Source: Pseudoflavonifractor sp. 60 (lineage in GTDB: Bacteria; Bacillota; Clostridia; Oscillospirales; Oscillospiraceae). From it: DNA of 46,011 bases. The translations under genes and the position numbers were made by a program. The notes under the pieces were generated by a model. The model was not told where the DNA came from. It searched no databases and worked only from the letters and a program-made list of their open reading frames with translations. Below are positions 31,706-39,092 of this stretch, one piece after another (position 1 is the first letter of the stretch; each line of letters starts with the position of its first letter). Where the stretch lies: contig NZ_QWKI01000112.1 of NCBI RefSeq assembly GCF_009911645.1, positions 1-46,011 on the forward strand. Reading direction: 5' to 3'.

Positions 31706-31879
31706 TTATTCGTCCTCCTCCTGGAGGCAGGACTCAATCATACTAATAACTACATTGTTGAAACTGGTTTGATTTTCAACAGCGATTTGCTGGATTTTAT
31801 CCACCAGGGATTTGGAGATATATAGAGTTTTGTAAATGCTTTCTTTTTTCCATTTTGTTTTCTTGATTTCAAAAGACAT
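31706..31879 (-). CDS. Small ribbon-helix-helix-like protein
   Basis: 57 residues: MSFEIKKTKWKKESIYKTLY, then ISKSLVDKIQQIAVENQTSF and NNVVISMIESCLQEEDE. A beta strand, then two helices with the pattern SFNNVV..MIE.CL, as in Arc/CopG-type DNA-binding proteins; often antitoxin or plasmid-type repressors. AAGGAGGGGG precedes ATG 31879 by 6 bases, a very strong site. AT-rich. No toxin-like partner is adjacent on the same strand. Confidence 0.72.
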   Translation of the reverse strand: MSFEIKKTKWKKESIYKTLYISKSLVDKIQQIAVENQTSFNNVVISMIESCLQEEDE

Positions 31880-31999
31880 AACATCCCCCTCCTTAGTATA
31901 CCAGTTTAATACATTTTAAAACTTATTAAAAACACAGAAAATTAAATTGCTTTTTTCTGGTGTATATGTTAAGATATGAAGCAGGGAGGGGGAGTTTTA

Positions 32000-32416
32000 A
32001 TGGACCGCAGAAAGGACTGGAAAGACTTCCGTATGCTGATGAGCGAGTACTCCAAGCAGTCCGATTTCTGGGATTGGAGGGATTGGCCAGGCTTGCAGGA
32101 TTGGGTCGACAGCAAGGTCTGCAAGTATCCAGAGGATCACTTTCTTTGGAGAAAATTTCTGGCACAAATATACACAATCAAGGATGATTCCCTTGATTTG
32201 CAATATAAGCCCCTACCTGATGACGATACGTGCGATGAGTTTCTTCACCGCCTTGCGATACAGGGAGACCAAGGCTGTATTTTTTATTGCTTTATGGAAA
32301 TGCTGCTGGAGCACTGTCTTCAAAGTGATGACAACAAGGGCCTGAATTTGATGTTTGCCTTTATGACAGAATATATTGCCACCTTGGAAGAAGAGCTTAC
32401 ATACTGTGAACAATAA
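32000..32416 (+). CDS. Hypothetical acidic protein
   Basis: 138 residues, starting MDRRKDWKDFRMLMSEYSKQ. Soluble, acidic, rich in Asp, Trp and Phe, with no signal or membrane segment; pieces such as DFWDWRDWPGLQDWVDSKVC suggest helical repeats. Not recognised. ATG 32000 follows GGGAGGGGG, preferred over ATG 31976. Lower GC than the core genes, like its neighbours in this patch. Confidence 0.7.
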   Translation: MDRRKDWKDFRMLMSEYSKQSDFWDWRDWPGLQDWVDSKVCKYPEDHFLWRKFLAQIYTIKDDSLDLQYKPLPDDDTCDEFLHRLAIQGDQGCIFYCFMEMLLEHCLQSDDNKGLNLMFAFMTEYIATLEEELTYCEQ

Positions 32417-32465
32417 ACAGGTATGTCGCAGAACAAGATTTGCATCCCACCACTGATTGTGAGCA

Positions 32466-32494
32466 AAAAACGCCCTTATGCCCTGGGGTAGGGC
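32466..32494 (-). terminator. Probable terminator of the XRE gene
   Basis: On the minus strand GCCCT (32494-32490) pairs with AGGGC (32476-32472), followed by GTTTTTTGC. The stem is short. Confidence 0.5.
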
Positions 32495-32496
32495 TT

Positions 32497-32694
32497 TCAG
32501 ACGTTGGTCAGACCCAGCAGATAGCCGATGCTTGTTTTATGAATTATTGCTAGCGCAGTTAAAATGTCAGGTGGAATTGTATGTCGGCCCAATTCGTAGT
32601 TGCTGTAGATCTGCTGTGAACAATTTAATTTAGCCGCAATCTCAGTTTGACTCATGTCAGAATCTTCTCTCATATCTCTAATTCGCTGATACAT
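32497..32694 (-). CDS. XRE-family HTH regulator
   Basis: 65 residues: MYQRIRDMREDSDMSQTEIA then AKLNCSQQIYSNYELGRHTI, a complete Xre/Cro helix-turn-helix, ending ALAIIHKTSIGYLLGLTNV. ATG 32694 is preferred over GTG 32703 because GAGG is then 8 bases upstream. Divergent from a short plus-strand gene, with a palindrome between them as probable operator. Confidence 0.88.
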   Translation of the reverse strand: MYQRIRDMREDSDMSQTEIAAKLNCSQQIYSNYELGRHTIPPDILTALAIIHKTSIGYLLGLTNV

Positions 32695-32727
32695 CTTTGT
32701 CACCTCAGCCCCAGTATATTTACCGCA

Positions 32728-32755
32728 ATTTGTTGTACTTATTTTTACAACAAAT
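32728..32755. promoter_or_regulatory. Palindromic operator between the divergent XRE and RHH-like genes
   Basis: Perfect 10-bp inverted repeat ATTTGTTGTA (32728-32737) / TACAACAAAT (32746-32755) with an 8-base spacer, 34 bases upstream of the XRE start and 30 upstream of the other gene. Probable XRE binding site. Confidence 0.7.
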
Positions 32756-32784
32756 CGTGGTTAACTAGAGCTGAGGTGATAAAA

Positions 32785-32853
32785 ATGATTCAAGGTCCTA
32801 AGAAAAGTGTTGCAGTTCTGATGAATCTGGAGCTGTACGAACAGGTGAAGTAG
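32785..32853 (+). pseudogene. Short RHH-like gene cut by TAG
   Basis: GAGGTG precedes ATG 32785. The frame reads MIQGPKKSVAVLMNLELYEQ-VK and stops at TAG (32851-32853). In the same frame it goes on QASKTKYHL, which fits a KxxAxxxxxxLS-type helix of CopG/RHH proteins (EQVKQQASKTKYHLS expected), suggesting CAG to TAG; after YHL the match ends and a terminator follows. A genuine 22-residue peptide is the less likely alternative. Confidence 0.5.
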
Positions 32854-32916
32854 CAGGCCAGTAAAACAAAATATCACCTTTGCGAAACCCATGCAATACG
32901 CTCCAGTGAAAAAACG

Positions 32917-32970
32917 AAATCGTCTCCCGTTTCCTTGGTGATATTCGCCAAAGCGGGAGCGATTTTTTTT
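32917..32970 (+). terminator. Strong terminator before the maltodextrin operon
   Basis: 12-bp stem with one bulge: AAATCG-T-CTCCCG (32917-32929) pairs with CGGGAGCGATTT (32954-32965), followed by TTTTT. Confidence 0.85.
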
Positions 32971-33009
32971 GGCACTCCTCCAAAATTAAGCAGAAGCCCC
33001 AATTTACTC

Positions 33010-33038
33010 TTGCATCTTTCGCGGGTTGCTGGTATTAT
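33010..33038 (+). promoter_or_regulatory. Promoter of the maltodextrin transport operon
   Basis: TTGCAT (33010-33015), 17-base spacer, TATTAT (33033-33038). Transcription would begin about 10 bases before the operator cluster. Confidence 0.65.
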
Positions 33039-33053
33039 ATGGGCAGATGAGCT

Positions 33054-33089
33054 GGAAACGTTACCGGTAACGTCACCAGTAACGTTTCC
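33054..33089. promoter_or_regulatory. LacI-type operator cluster
   Basis: The perfect palindrome ACGTTACCGGTAACGT (33058-33073) has the central CpG of LacI/GalR operators. A third half-site GTAACGTTTCC (33079-33089) is the exact reverse complement of GGAAACGTTAC (33054-33064). Thus three half-sites make one full palindrome plus a wider inverted repeat, just downstream of the promoter, placed to block transcription. The LacI protein encoded at 36425 is the obvious candidate. Confidence 0.8.
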
Positions 33090-33129
33090 AGGCGGGTCAA
33101 GTAATCTTAATTTATAGGAGGATGTTGAA

Positions 33130-34428
33130 ATGAGCAAGACCAAAAAGATTCTTGCCCTGGCCCTCAGCGCGGCCATGGCACTGTCCCTGCTGGCTGGCTG
33201 CGGAGGCGGTGGCGGAAAGGGCGGCGACTCCAGCACCGGTTCGGTCTACTGGCTGAACTTCAAGCCCGAGTCTGACGAGGCGCTGCAGGAGGTAGCCAAG
33301 ATGTACACCGACAAGACCGGCGTACCGGTGAAAGTGGTCACCGCCGCCTCCGGTACCTACCAGCAGACCCTGAACTCCGAGATGGATAAGTCCAATCCCC
33401 CCACCCTGTTCATCATCGGCAACCAGGAGGCGGTGAAGCAGTGGAAGGACTACGCCCTGGACCTGACCGGCAGCGACATCGCCGGCCAGCTGACCACCGA
33501 CGAGTACACACTTTATGACGACGCGGGCCGTCTGGTGTCCATCAGCTACTGCTACGAGTCCTACGGCATCATCGTCAACCCCGACCTGGTGGAGCAGGCG
33601 GGCCACAAGGTGGAGGACATCAAGAACTTTGATACCCTGAAGGCGGTGGCGGAGGACATCCACGCCCGGTCCGCCGAGCTGGGCTTTGACGCCTTTACCT
33701 CCTCCGACATGGACGACTCCTCCTCCTGGCGCTTCACCGGCCATATGGCCAACCTGGAGTACTACTATGAACAGGAGGGCAATGTCTGGACCGAGTGCCC
33801 GCCCAGCATCACCGGCAAGTATCTGGACAACTTCAAGAACCTGTACGACCTGTGCATCAACAACAGCACTGTGGACCCCAAGGAGCTGTCCGTGGGCGGC
33901 CATGACGCCGGCCAGGAGTTCAAGGACGGCAAGGCCGCCTTCTATGTGAACGGCTCCTGGGAGTATACCAACGTGTCTCAGGCGGTGCCCAACGCCACCA
34001 TGATCCCCTACTACTGCGGCGTGGCCGGCGAGGAGAAGGCCGGTCTGAACGTTGGCACCGAGAACTACTGGGCCATCAACGCCAAGGCCTCTGAGGCCGA
34101 CCAGAAGGCCACCATGGACTTTATGATGTGGTGCGTCACCGACCCCGAGGCCAGCCGCAAGCTGGTGGACACCTTCGGCGTTATGCCCTACAAGCAGGCC
34201 GCCGAGTCCACCAACGCTTTCCTGGCTGCCGCTGAGGCCTACTCCGCCGCCGGCTGCTACAGCATGAACGCCGCCACCAACTTCCAGCCCAACGTGAACG
34301 ACTACCGTGCCGCCATGGTCTCCGCCCTGAACCAGTACAACGCCGACCAGTCCGACGCCAACTGGGAGCTGTTCCGCACCGCCTTTGTGGACGGCTGGGC
34401 CATTCAGTACAATATTGCCAACAGCTGA
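33130..34428 (+). CDS. ABC sugar-binding lipoprotein (maltodextrin type)
   Basis: 432 residues. Lipoprotein signal with LLAGC (Cys24) and a Gly-rich linker. Solute-binding family 1: YWLNFKPESDEALQEVAKMY, DAGQEFKDGKAAFYVNGSWE, and a C-terminal half with LNVGTENYWAINAKASEADQ. It should bind an oligosaccharide outside the cell and deliver it to the two permeases that follow. A maltodextrin substrate is inferred from MalQ and GlgP in the same cluster. AGGAGG precedes ATG 33130. Confidence 0.93.
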   Translation: MSKTKKILALALSAAMALSLLAGCGGGGGKGGDSSTGSVYWLNFKPESDEALQEVAKMYTDKTGVPVKVVTAASGTYQQTLNSEMDKSNPPTLFIIGNQEAVKQWKDYALDLTGSDIAGQLTTDEYTLYDDAGRLVSISYCYESYGIIVNPDLVEQAGHKVEDIKNFDTLKAVAEDIHARSAELGFDAFTSSDMDDSSSWRFTGHMANLEYYYEQEGNVWTECPPSITGKYLDNFKNLYDLCINNSTVDPKELSVGGHDAGQEFKDGKAAFYVNGSWEYTNVSQAVPNATMIPYYCGVAGEEKAGLNVGTENYWAINAKASEADQKATMDFMMWCVTDPEASRKLVDTFGVMPYKQAAESTNAFLAAAEAYSAAGCYSMNAATNFQPNVNDYRAAMVSALNQYNADQSDANWELFRTAFVDGWAIQYNIANS

Positions 34429-34451
34429 TTAAACTTGAGGCTTTGACGTCT

Positions 34452-34557
34452 GTGCCGGTGCGGGCCTGCCGCCCGCACCGGCACTCCGCCTGTGGGGGCA
34501 GATATCATCCGCCGGCCTGTTGATAGCCCGGGGCGGCGCGTCATATCCGCCCCCACA
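34452..34557 (+). repeat. Double inverted repeat between binding protein and permease genes
   Basis: First a perfect 14-bp hairpin with a 5-base loop (34452-34465 / 34471-34484, GTGCCGGTGCGGGC). Then a larger inverted repeat TGTGGGGGCAGATAT (34491-34505) / ATATCCGCCCCCACA (34543-34557), one mismatch. Both lie after the binding-protein stop and before the permease ribosome site, with no T-tract. They could stabilise the upstream message and lower permease expression, or be an interspersed repeat family. Confidence 0.85.
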
Positions 34558-34579
34558 AAATGTAAAGGGAGTTGATATC

Positions 34580-35485
34580 TTGAAAACGAAGAAAATCACC
34601 AACAGCAACTCCATTCAGCGCGCTACCCGGCTTTGGAGTCCGCTGTTCCTGGGCCCTGTGGTCATCGCGTTTACCATTGGTTTTGTCTGGCCCTTTATCT
34701 GGGGCATTTGGCTGTCTCTGTGCCAGTTCCAGACCGTCTCCGACGCCCGCTTTGTAGGCTTTGGCAACTACATCCGGGCATTTCAGGACACCACCTTTAC
34801 CCACGCCTTCTGGTACACCGCCCTGTTCGCCGTTGTCTCTCTGGTGCTGATTAACGTGCTGGCCTTCACCGTGGCCTACATCCTGACCCAGAGCATCAAG
34901 GGCAGCAACCTGTTCCGCACCGTGTTCTTCATGCCCAACCTCATCGGCGGCATTGTGCTGGGCTACATCTGGTCCATGATCTTTGACGGCATTCTCAGCC
35001 GGTTCAGCACCTCCATCCTGATGGAGAGCAAGTACGGCTTCTGGGGCCTGATTATCCTGATGTGCTGGCAGCAGATCGGCTATATGATGATTATCTACAT
35101 CGCCGGACTGCAAAACGTCCCTGGAGAGATGCTGGAGGCCGCCCGCATTGACGGTGCAACCCGGTGGGAGACTCTGTTCAAGATCACCATCCCCAATGTG
35201 ATGCCCTCCATTACCATCTGCATGTTCCTCTCCCTGACCAACGGCTTTAAGCTCTTCGACCAGAACCTGGCCCTCACCGGCGGCCAGCCCTTCATCATCC
35301 AGCCCGACGGCAGCACCATCAAGACCACCGAGATGCTGGCCCTGAACATCTTCAACACCTTCAACGGCACCGGCTCCACGTCCCAGGGCACCGCTCAGGC
35401 CAAGGCCGTGATCTTCTTCGTCCTGGTGGCCGGTCTGGGTCTGGCCCAACTGGCCTACACCCGTAAAAAGGAGGTACAGCAGTAA
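34580..35485 (+). CDS. ABC sugar permease, MalF-like
   Basis: 301 residues, six membrane helices. The EAA loop that docks the ATPase is EMLEAARIDGATRWETLFKI. Start set at TTG 34580, after AGGGAG; a longer frame from 34520 runs through the inverted repeat and is rejected. Stop and the next ATG overlap by one base (TAATG). No ATPase gene in the cluster, so a shared MsmX/MsmK-type ATPase is expected from elsewhere. Confidence 0.93.
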   Translation: MKTKKITNSNSIQRATRLWSPLFLGPVVIAFTIGFVWPFIWGIWLSLCQFQTVSDARFVGFGNYIRAFQDTTFTHAFWYTALFAVVSLVLINVLAFTVAYILTQSIKGSNLFRTVFFMPNLIGGIVLGYIWSMIFDGILSRFSTSILMESKYGFWGLIILMCWQQIGYMMIIYIAGLQNVPGEMLEAARIDGATRWETLFKITIPNVMPSITICMFLSLTNGFKLFDQNLALTGGQPFIIQPDGSTIKTTEMLALNIFNTFNGTGSTSQGTAQAKAVIFFVLVAGLGLAQLAYTRKKEVQQ

Positions 35486-36342
35486 TGAACAACAAGAATC
35501 TCTCCGCCGAGCAGCGCAGGAAAAACACCCTGTCTGTCATTCTGGGCATTATCTGCGTCATCTACGTGATCCCCGTCCTGATGGTGGTAGTCAACTCCTT
35601 CAAGCTGAACACCTTCGTCAAAACCGACACCTTCGCCCTGCCCAGCGGCGAGATGTGGGCCGGCTTTGCCAACTTTGTCAAGGGCATGACCTTCGGCAAC
35701 TACCCCTTCATCAAGTCGGTGTGCTACAGTGTGGTGATAACCCTGCTGTCCACCTTCCTGATCCTGCTGTGTACCTCCATGGCCGCCTGGTACATCGCCC
35801 GGGTCAACTCCGCCTTCTGCAAGATTTTGTACTTCCTGTGCGTGTTCTCCATGGTCATCCCTTTCCAGATGGTCATGTACACCCTGTCCAAAACCGCCGA
35901 CCGGCTCCATCTGAACACCCCCTGGACCATCCCCATTGTCTACCTGGGCTTCGGCGCTGGACTGGCTATCTTCATGTTTGTGGGCTTTGTCAAGTCCATC
36001 CCTCTGGAAATTGAGGAGGCCGCCGCCATCGACGGCTGCGGGCCCCTGCGCACCTACTTCTCGGTGGTCATGCCCATGCTCAAGCCGACCCTGATCTCGG
36101 TGGGCATCCTGGAGATCATGTGGGTGTGGAACGACTTCCTTCTGCCCTACCTGGTGCTGGATATCAACGAGTACCGCACCATCCCCATCCACATCCAGTA
36201 CCTGAAGGGCAGCTACGGCACCGTGGACCTGGGCGCCACCATGGCCCTGATCCTGCTGTCCATCATTCCGGTCATTGTCTTCTACCTCACCTGCCAGAAG
36301 CACATCATCGCCGGTGTGGCCGCAGGCGCGGTGAAGGGCTGA
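35485..36342 (+). CDS. ABC sugar permease, MalG-like
   Basis: 285 residues, six membrane helices, EAA loop EIEEAAAIDGCGPLRTYFSV. Pairs with the MalF-like protein to form the membrane channel. Coupled to it by a one-base overlap. Confidence 0.93.
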   Translation: MNNKNLSAEQRRKNTLSVILGIICVIYVIPVLMVVVNSFKLNTFVKTDTFALPSGEMWAGFANFVKGMTFGNYPFIKSVCYSVVITLLSTFLILLCTSMAAWYIARVNSAFCKILYFLCVFSMVIPFQMVMYTLSKTADRLHLNTPWTIPIVYLGFGAGLAIFMFVGFVKSIPLEIEEAAAIDGCGPLRTYFSVVMPMLKPTLISVGILEIMWVWNDFLLPYLVLDINEYRTIPIHIQYLKGSYGTVDLGATMALILLSIIPVIVFYLTCQKHIIAGVAAGAVKG

Positions 36343-36366
36343 TTGGATTTCCGGGAATTACTCCGC

Positions 36367-36395
36367 TTGCCTTTCCCACCGGGATGTGGTAAAAT
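36367..36395 (+). promoter_or_regulatory. Promoter of the lacI-type gene
   Basis: TTGCCT (36367-36372), 17-base spacer, TAAAAT (36390-36395), 29 bases before the GTG start. No copy of the operator palindrome is visible here. Confidence 0.65.
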
Positions 36396-36424
36396 AGCTC
36401 CACGACACAGAGAGGGGATATTAA

Positions 36425-37432
36425 GTGACCATTAAGGATATCGCCAAGCTGTCCGGGTGCGGAGTGGCCACCGTGTCCCGCGTGCTCAACGACCACCCCG
36501 ACGTCAGCGCAGAGACCCGGCGCAAAGTGATGGCGGTGGTAGAGGAGCAGGGCTTCCAGCCCAACAACAACGCCAAGCATCTCAAGCAGCAGGCCAGCTC
36601 CAGCATCGCCGTGATCGTCAAGGGCACCATGAATATGCTCTTCGCCGACCTGGTGGAGCGGGTGCAGTCCCTTCTGCGGGCCGAGGGCCAGGACGCCGCC
36701 GTCTACTATCTGGACGAGGACGCCAACGAGGTGGCCTTTGCCTGCCAGCTGTGCCGGGAGCGCCGGCCCATGGGCATCCTGTTTCTGGGGGGCGACCGGG
36801 AGCTGTTTCAGGCGGCCTTCCAGAGCATTACCGTCCCCTGCGTACTGCTGACCAACACGGCCAGCGACCTGGGCTTCGGGAACCTGTCCTCCATCACCAC
36901 CGACGACCGGGAGGCCTCCCGCCAGGCGGTGATGTTCCTGGCCAGCCAGGGCCACCGGCACATTGGAATGCTGGGGGGGAACTGGTCCTGCTTTCAAATC
37001 GGGCACAGCCGATATCTGGGCTGCCAGCAGGCCTGTGAGGAGCTGGGCCTCCCCTTCGATGGAGAGCGCCAGTGCGAGCCCTGCCGCTACTCCCTGGAGG
37101 ACGGCTACGCCGCCGCCAAGGTGCTGCTGGAGCGCTGCCCCGAGCTGACCGCCATCTTCGCCGTCAGCGACGTCACCGCTCTGGGCGCTATGCGGGCCCT
37201 GCGGGACCTGGGCAAGCGGGTCCCGGAGGATATCTCCGTGATGGGCTACGACGGCATTGCCATTGGACAGTACTCCCTGCCCCGGCTGACCACCGTCCGC
37301 CAGGACACCCAGCAGCTGGCCGAGCGGGGGGTGGACGCCCTGCTCCGGGGCATCAACCGCCGCAGTTCCCCCGTCCACGAGCTGCTCCCCTTCCAGCTCA
37401 TCCAGGGGGAGAGCGTGGCGCGGCTCAGCTGA
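36425..37432 (+). CDS. LacI-family transcriptional regulator
   Basis: 335 residues. HTH TIKDIAKLSGCGVATVSRVL followed by the hinge LKQQASSSIAVIVKG, then a periplasmic-binding-like effector domain (GHRHIGMLGG, AIFAVSDVTALGAMRALRDL). It probably represses the transport operon through the operator at 33054-33089 and is released by a maltodextrin-derived ligand (inference). GTG 36425 follows GAGGGG. Confidence 0.93.
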   Translation: MTIKDIAKLSGCGVATVSRVLNDHPDVSAETRRKVMAVVEEQGFQPNNNAKHLKQQASSSIAVIVKGTMNMLFADLVERVQSLLRAEGQDAAVYYLDEDANEVAFACQLCRERRPMGILFLGGDRELFQAAFQSITVPCVLLTNTASDLGFGNLSSITTDDREASRQAVMFLASQGHRHIGMLGGNWSCFQIGHSRYLGCQQACEELGLPFDGERQCEPCRYSLEDGYAAAKVLLERCPELTAIFAVSDVTALGAMRALRDLGKRVPEDISVMGYDGIAIGQYSLPRLTTVRQDTQQLAERGVDALLRGINRRSSPVHELLPFQLIQGESVARLS

Positions 37433-37517
37433 TTACTGGCGGTCCGCCGGCCCGCTCCCGCTATGGCAGGGCCGGGGGACTGCCATCAATTTGAACAAAG
37501 AAAGGGGATTCCAAACC

Positions 37518-39014
37518 GTGAGAAAAGCGGGAATCCTGATGCCGGTCTCCTCTCTCCCCTCCCCCTGCGGGATCGGGACCATGGGGGCCCAGGCGTTTCA
37601 ATTCGCAGATTTTCTGGCCGCCGGAGGCCAGTCCTGCTGGCAGGTGCTGCCTCTGGGGCCCACCAGCTATGGCGACTCCCCCTATCAGTCCTTCTCCTCC
37701 TTTGCCGGCAATCCCTACTTTATCGACCTGGATATTTTGGCCGAGTGGGGTCTGTTAAAGCCGGAGGAATATCAGTCCCTGGACTGGGGGAGCGACCTGG
37801 AGCAGGTGGATTATGGGACCCTCTATCAAAACCGCTTTAGCGTTCTTCGTCTGGCGGTATCCCGGCTGTCCCGGGGGGACAAATTCGAGATGAGGGGAAC
37901 CCTCTGGGGCGCGGACTGGCTGGAGGACTACGCCCTGTTTATGGCTCTGAAGGACAAATTTGGCGGGGCCGCCTGGCTGGAATGGCCAGAGGAGCTTCGC
38001 CTGCGCAAGCCCGCCGCCCTGGAACAGGTGAAACAGGAGCTGGCTGCCGAGATCGACTTCTGGAAATGGGTTCAGCACCTCTTTTTCAGCCAGTGGTGGA
38101 GCCTGAAGGAGTATGTCAACCAAAAGGGGATCTCCATCATCGGCGACCTGCCCATTTACGTGGCCCTGGACAGCGCCGACGTGTGGGCCAACCAGTCCCA
38201 GTTCCAGCTGGACGAGAGCGGCCAGCCCACCGAGGTGGCCGGCTGTCCCCCCGACGGCTTTTCTGCCGATGGCCAGCTGTGGGGCAACCCCCTCTTTGAC
38301 TGGGAGCGGATGGAGCAGGACGGCTACGCCTGGTGGCTCAAGCGGATCGCCTGGCAGTTCCAGATCTGCGACACCCTGCGCATTGACCACTTCCGGGGCT
38401 TTGACTCCTACTACGCCATCCCCTTTGGAGACAAGACCGCCCAGAACGGCCGCTGGCGCCCCGGACCGGGCATCGCTTTTTTTAAGGCGGTGAACAAGGC
38501 GCTGGGTAAGAAGGACATTATTGCCGAGGACCTGGGCTTCCTGACCCCTTCGGTGAAAAAGCTGCTGAAGGACTCGGGCTATCCGGGGATGAAGATCCTA
38601 GAGTTCGCCTTTGACAGCCGGGACGCGGAGAGCGACTATCTGCCCCACCGCTACCCCGCCCGCTGCGTGGTCTACACCGGGACCCACGACAACGACACCA
38701 TCCAGGGCTGGATGGCCTCCGCCCCCAAAAAGGACGTGTCCTTTGCCAAGGCCTACCTGCGCCTGTCAACCCGGGAGGGCTACCACTGGGGCATGATGCG
38801 CGCCGCCTGGGCCTCCCCCGCCGATCTGGCGGTGATGCAGTTCCAGGACCTGCTGGGGCTGGGTTCCGAGGCTAGGATGAATACCCCCTCCACTCTGGGG
38901 AATAATTGGAAGTGGCGGACTCTGCCCGGGACCTTTGACGAGAAGCTGTCAAAGCGGCTGTATCGGGAGATGCGGGTATATCAGCGCCTGCCCAAGAGGG
39001 GAAAAATCTCATAA
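37518..39014 (+). CDS. malQ: 4-alpha-glucanotransferase
   Basis: 498 residues, GH77 family. N-terminal RKAGILMPVSSLPSPCGIGT, nucleophile region DTLRIDHFRGFDSYYAIPFG, acid/base EDLGFLTPSV, and TGTHDNDTIQGW. It transfers alpha-1,4-glucan segments, turning short maltodextrins into longer chains that GlgP can attack, with release of glucose. Start GTG 37518 chosen to fit the family N-terminus, with GGGG 11 bases upstream; TTG 37491 is the alternative. Just downstream of the LacI gene, probably co-transcribed. Confidence 0.94.
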   Translation: MRKAGILMPVSSLPSPCGIGTMGAQAFQFADFLAAGGQSCWQVLPLGPTSYGDSPYQSFSSFAGNPYFIDLDILAEWGLLKPEEYQSLDWGSDLEQVDYGTLYQNRFSVLRLAVSRLSRGDKFEMRGTLWGADWLEDYALFMALKDKFGGAAWLEWPEELRLRKPAALEQVKQELAAEIDFWKWVQHLFFSQWWSLKEYVNQKGISIIGDLPIYVALDSADVWANQSQFQLDESGQPTEVAGCPPDGFSADGQLWGNPLFDWERMEQDGYAWWLKRIAWQFQICDTLRIDHFRGFDSYYAIPFGDKTAQNGRWRPGPGIAFFKAVNKALGKKDIIAEDLGFLTPSVKKLLKDSGYPGMKILEFAFDSRDAESDYLPHRYPARCVVYTGTHDNDTIQGWMASAPKKDVSFAKAYLRLSTREGYHWGMMRAAWASPADLAVMQFQDLLGLGSEARMNTPSTLGNNWKWRTLPGTFDEKLSKRLYREMRVYQRLPKRGKIS

Positions 39015-39020
39015 ATCGCT

Positions 39021-39048
39021 GGGACGGCCTCTGCCGCCCCACGTTTTT
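39021..39048 (+). terminator. Possible terminator or attenuator between malQ and glgP
   Basis: GGGACGGC (39021-39028) pairs with GCCGCCCC (39033-39040), one mismatch, loop CTCT; T-run TTTTT at 39044-39048. Its location between two cooperating genes suggests partial readthrough. Confidence 0.5.
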
Positions 39049-39092
39049 ATATATAAAATCCATGATAAACGAAACCGCAAGGAGTGTATGTT

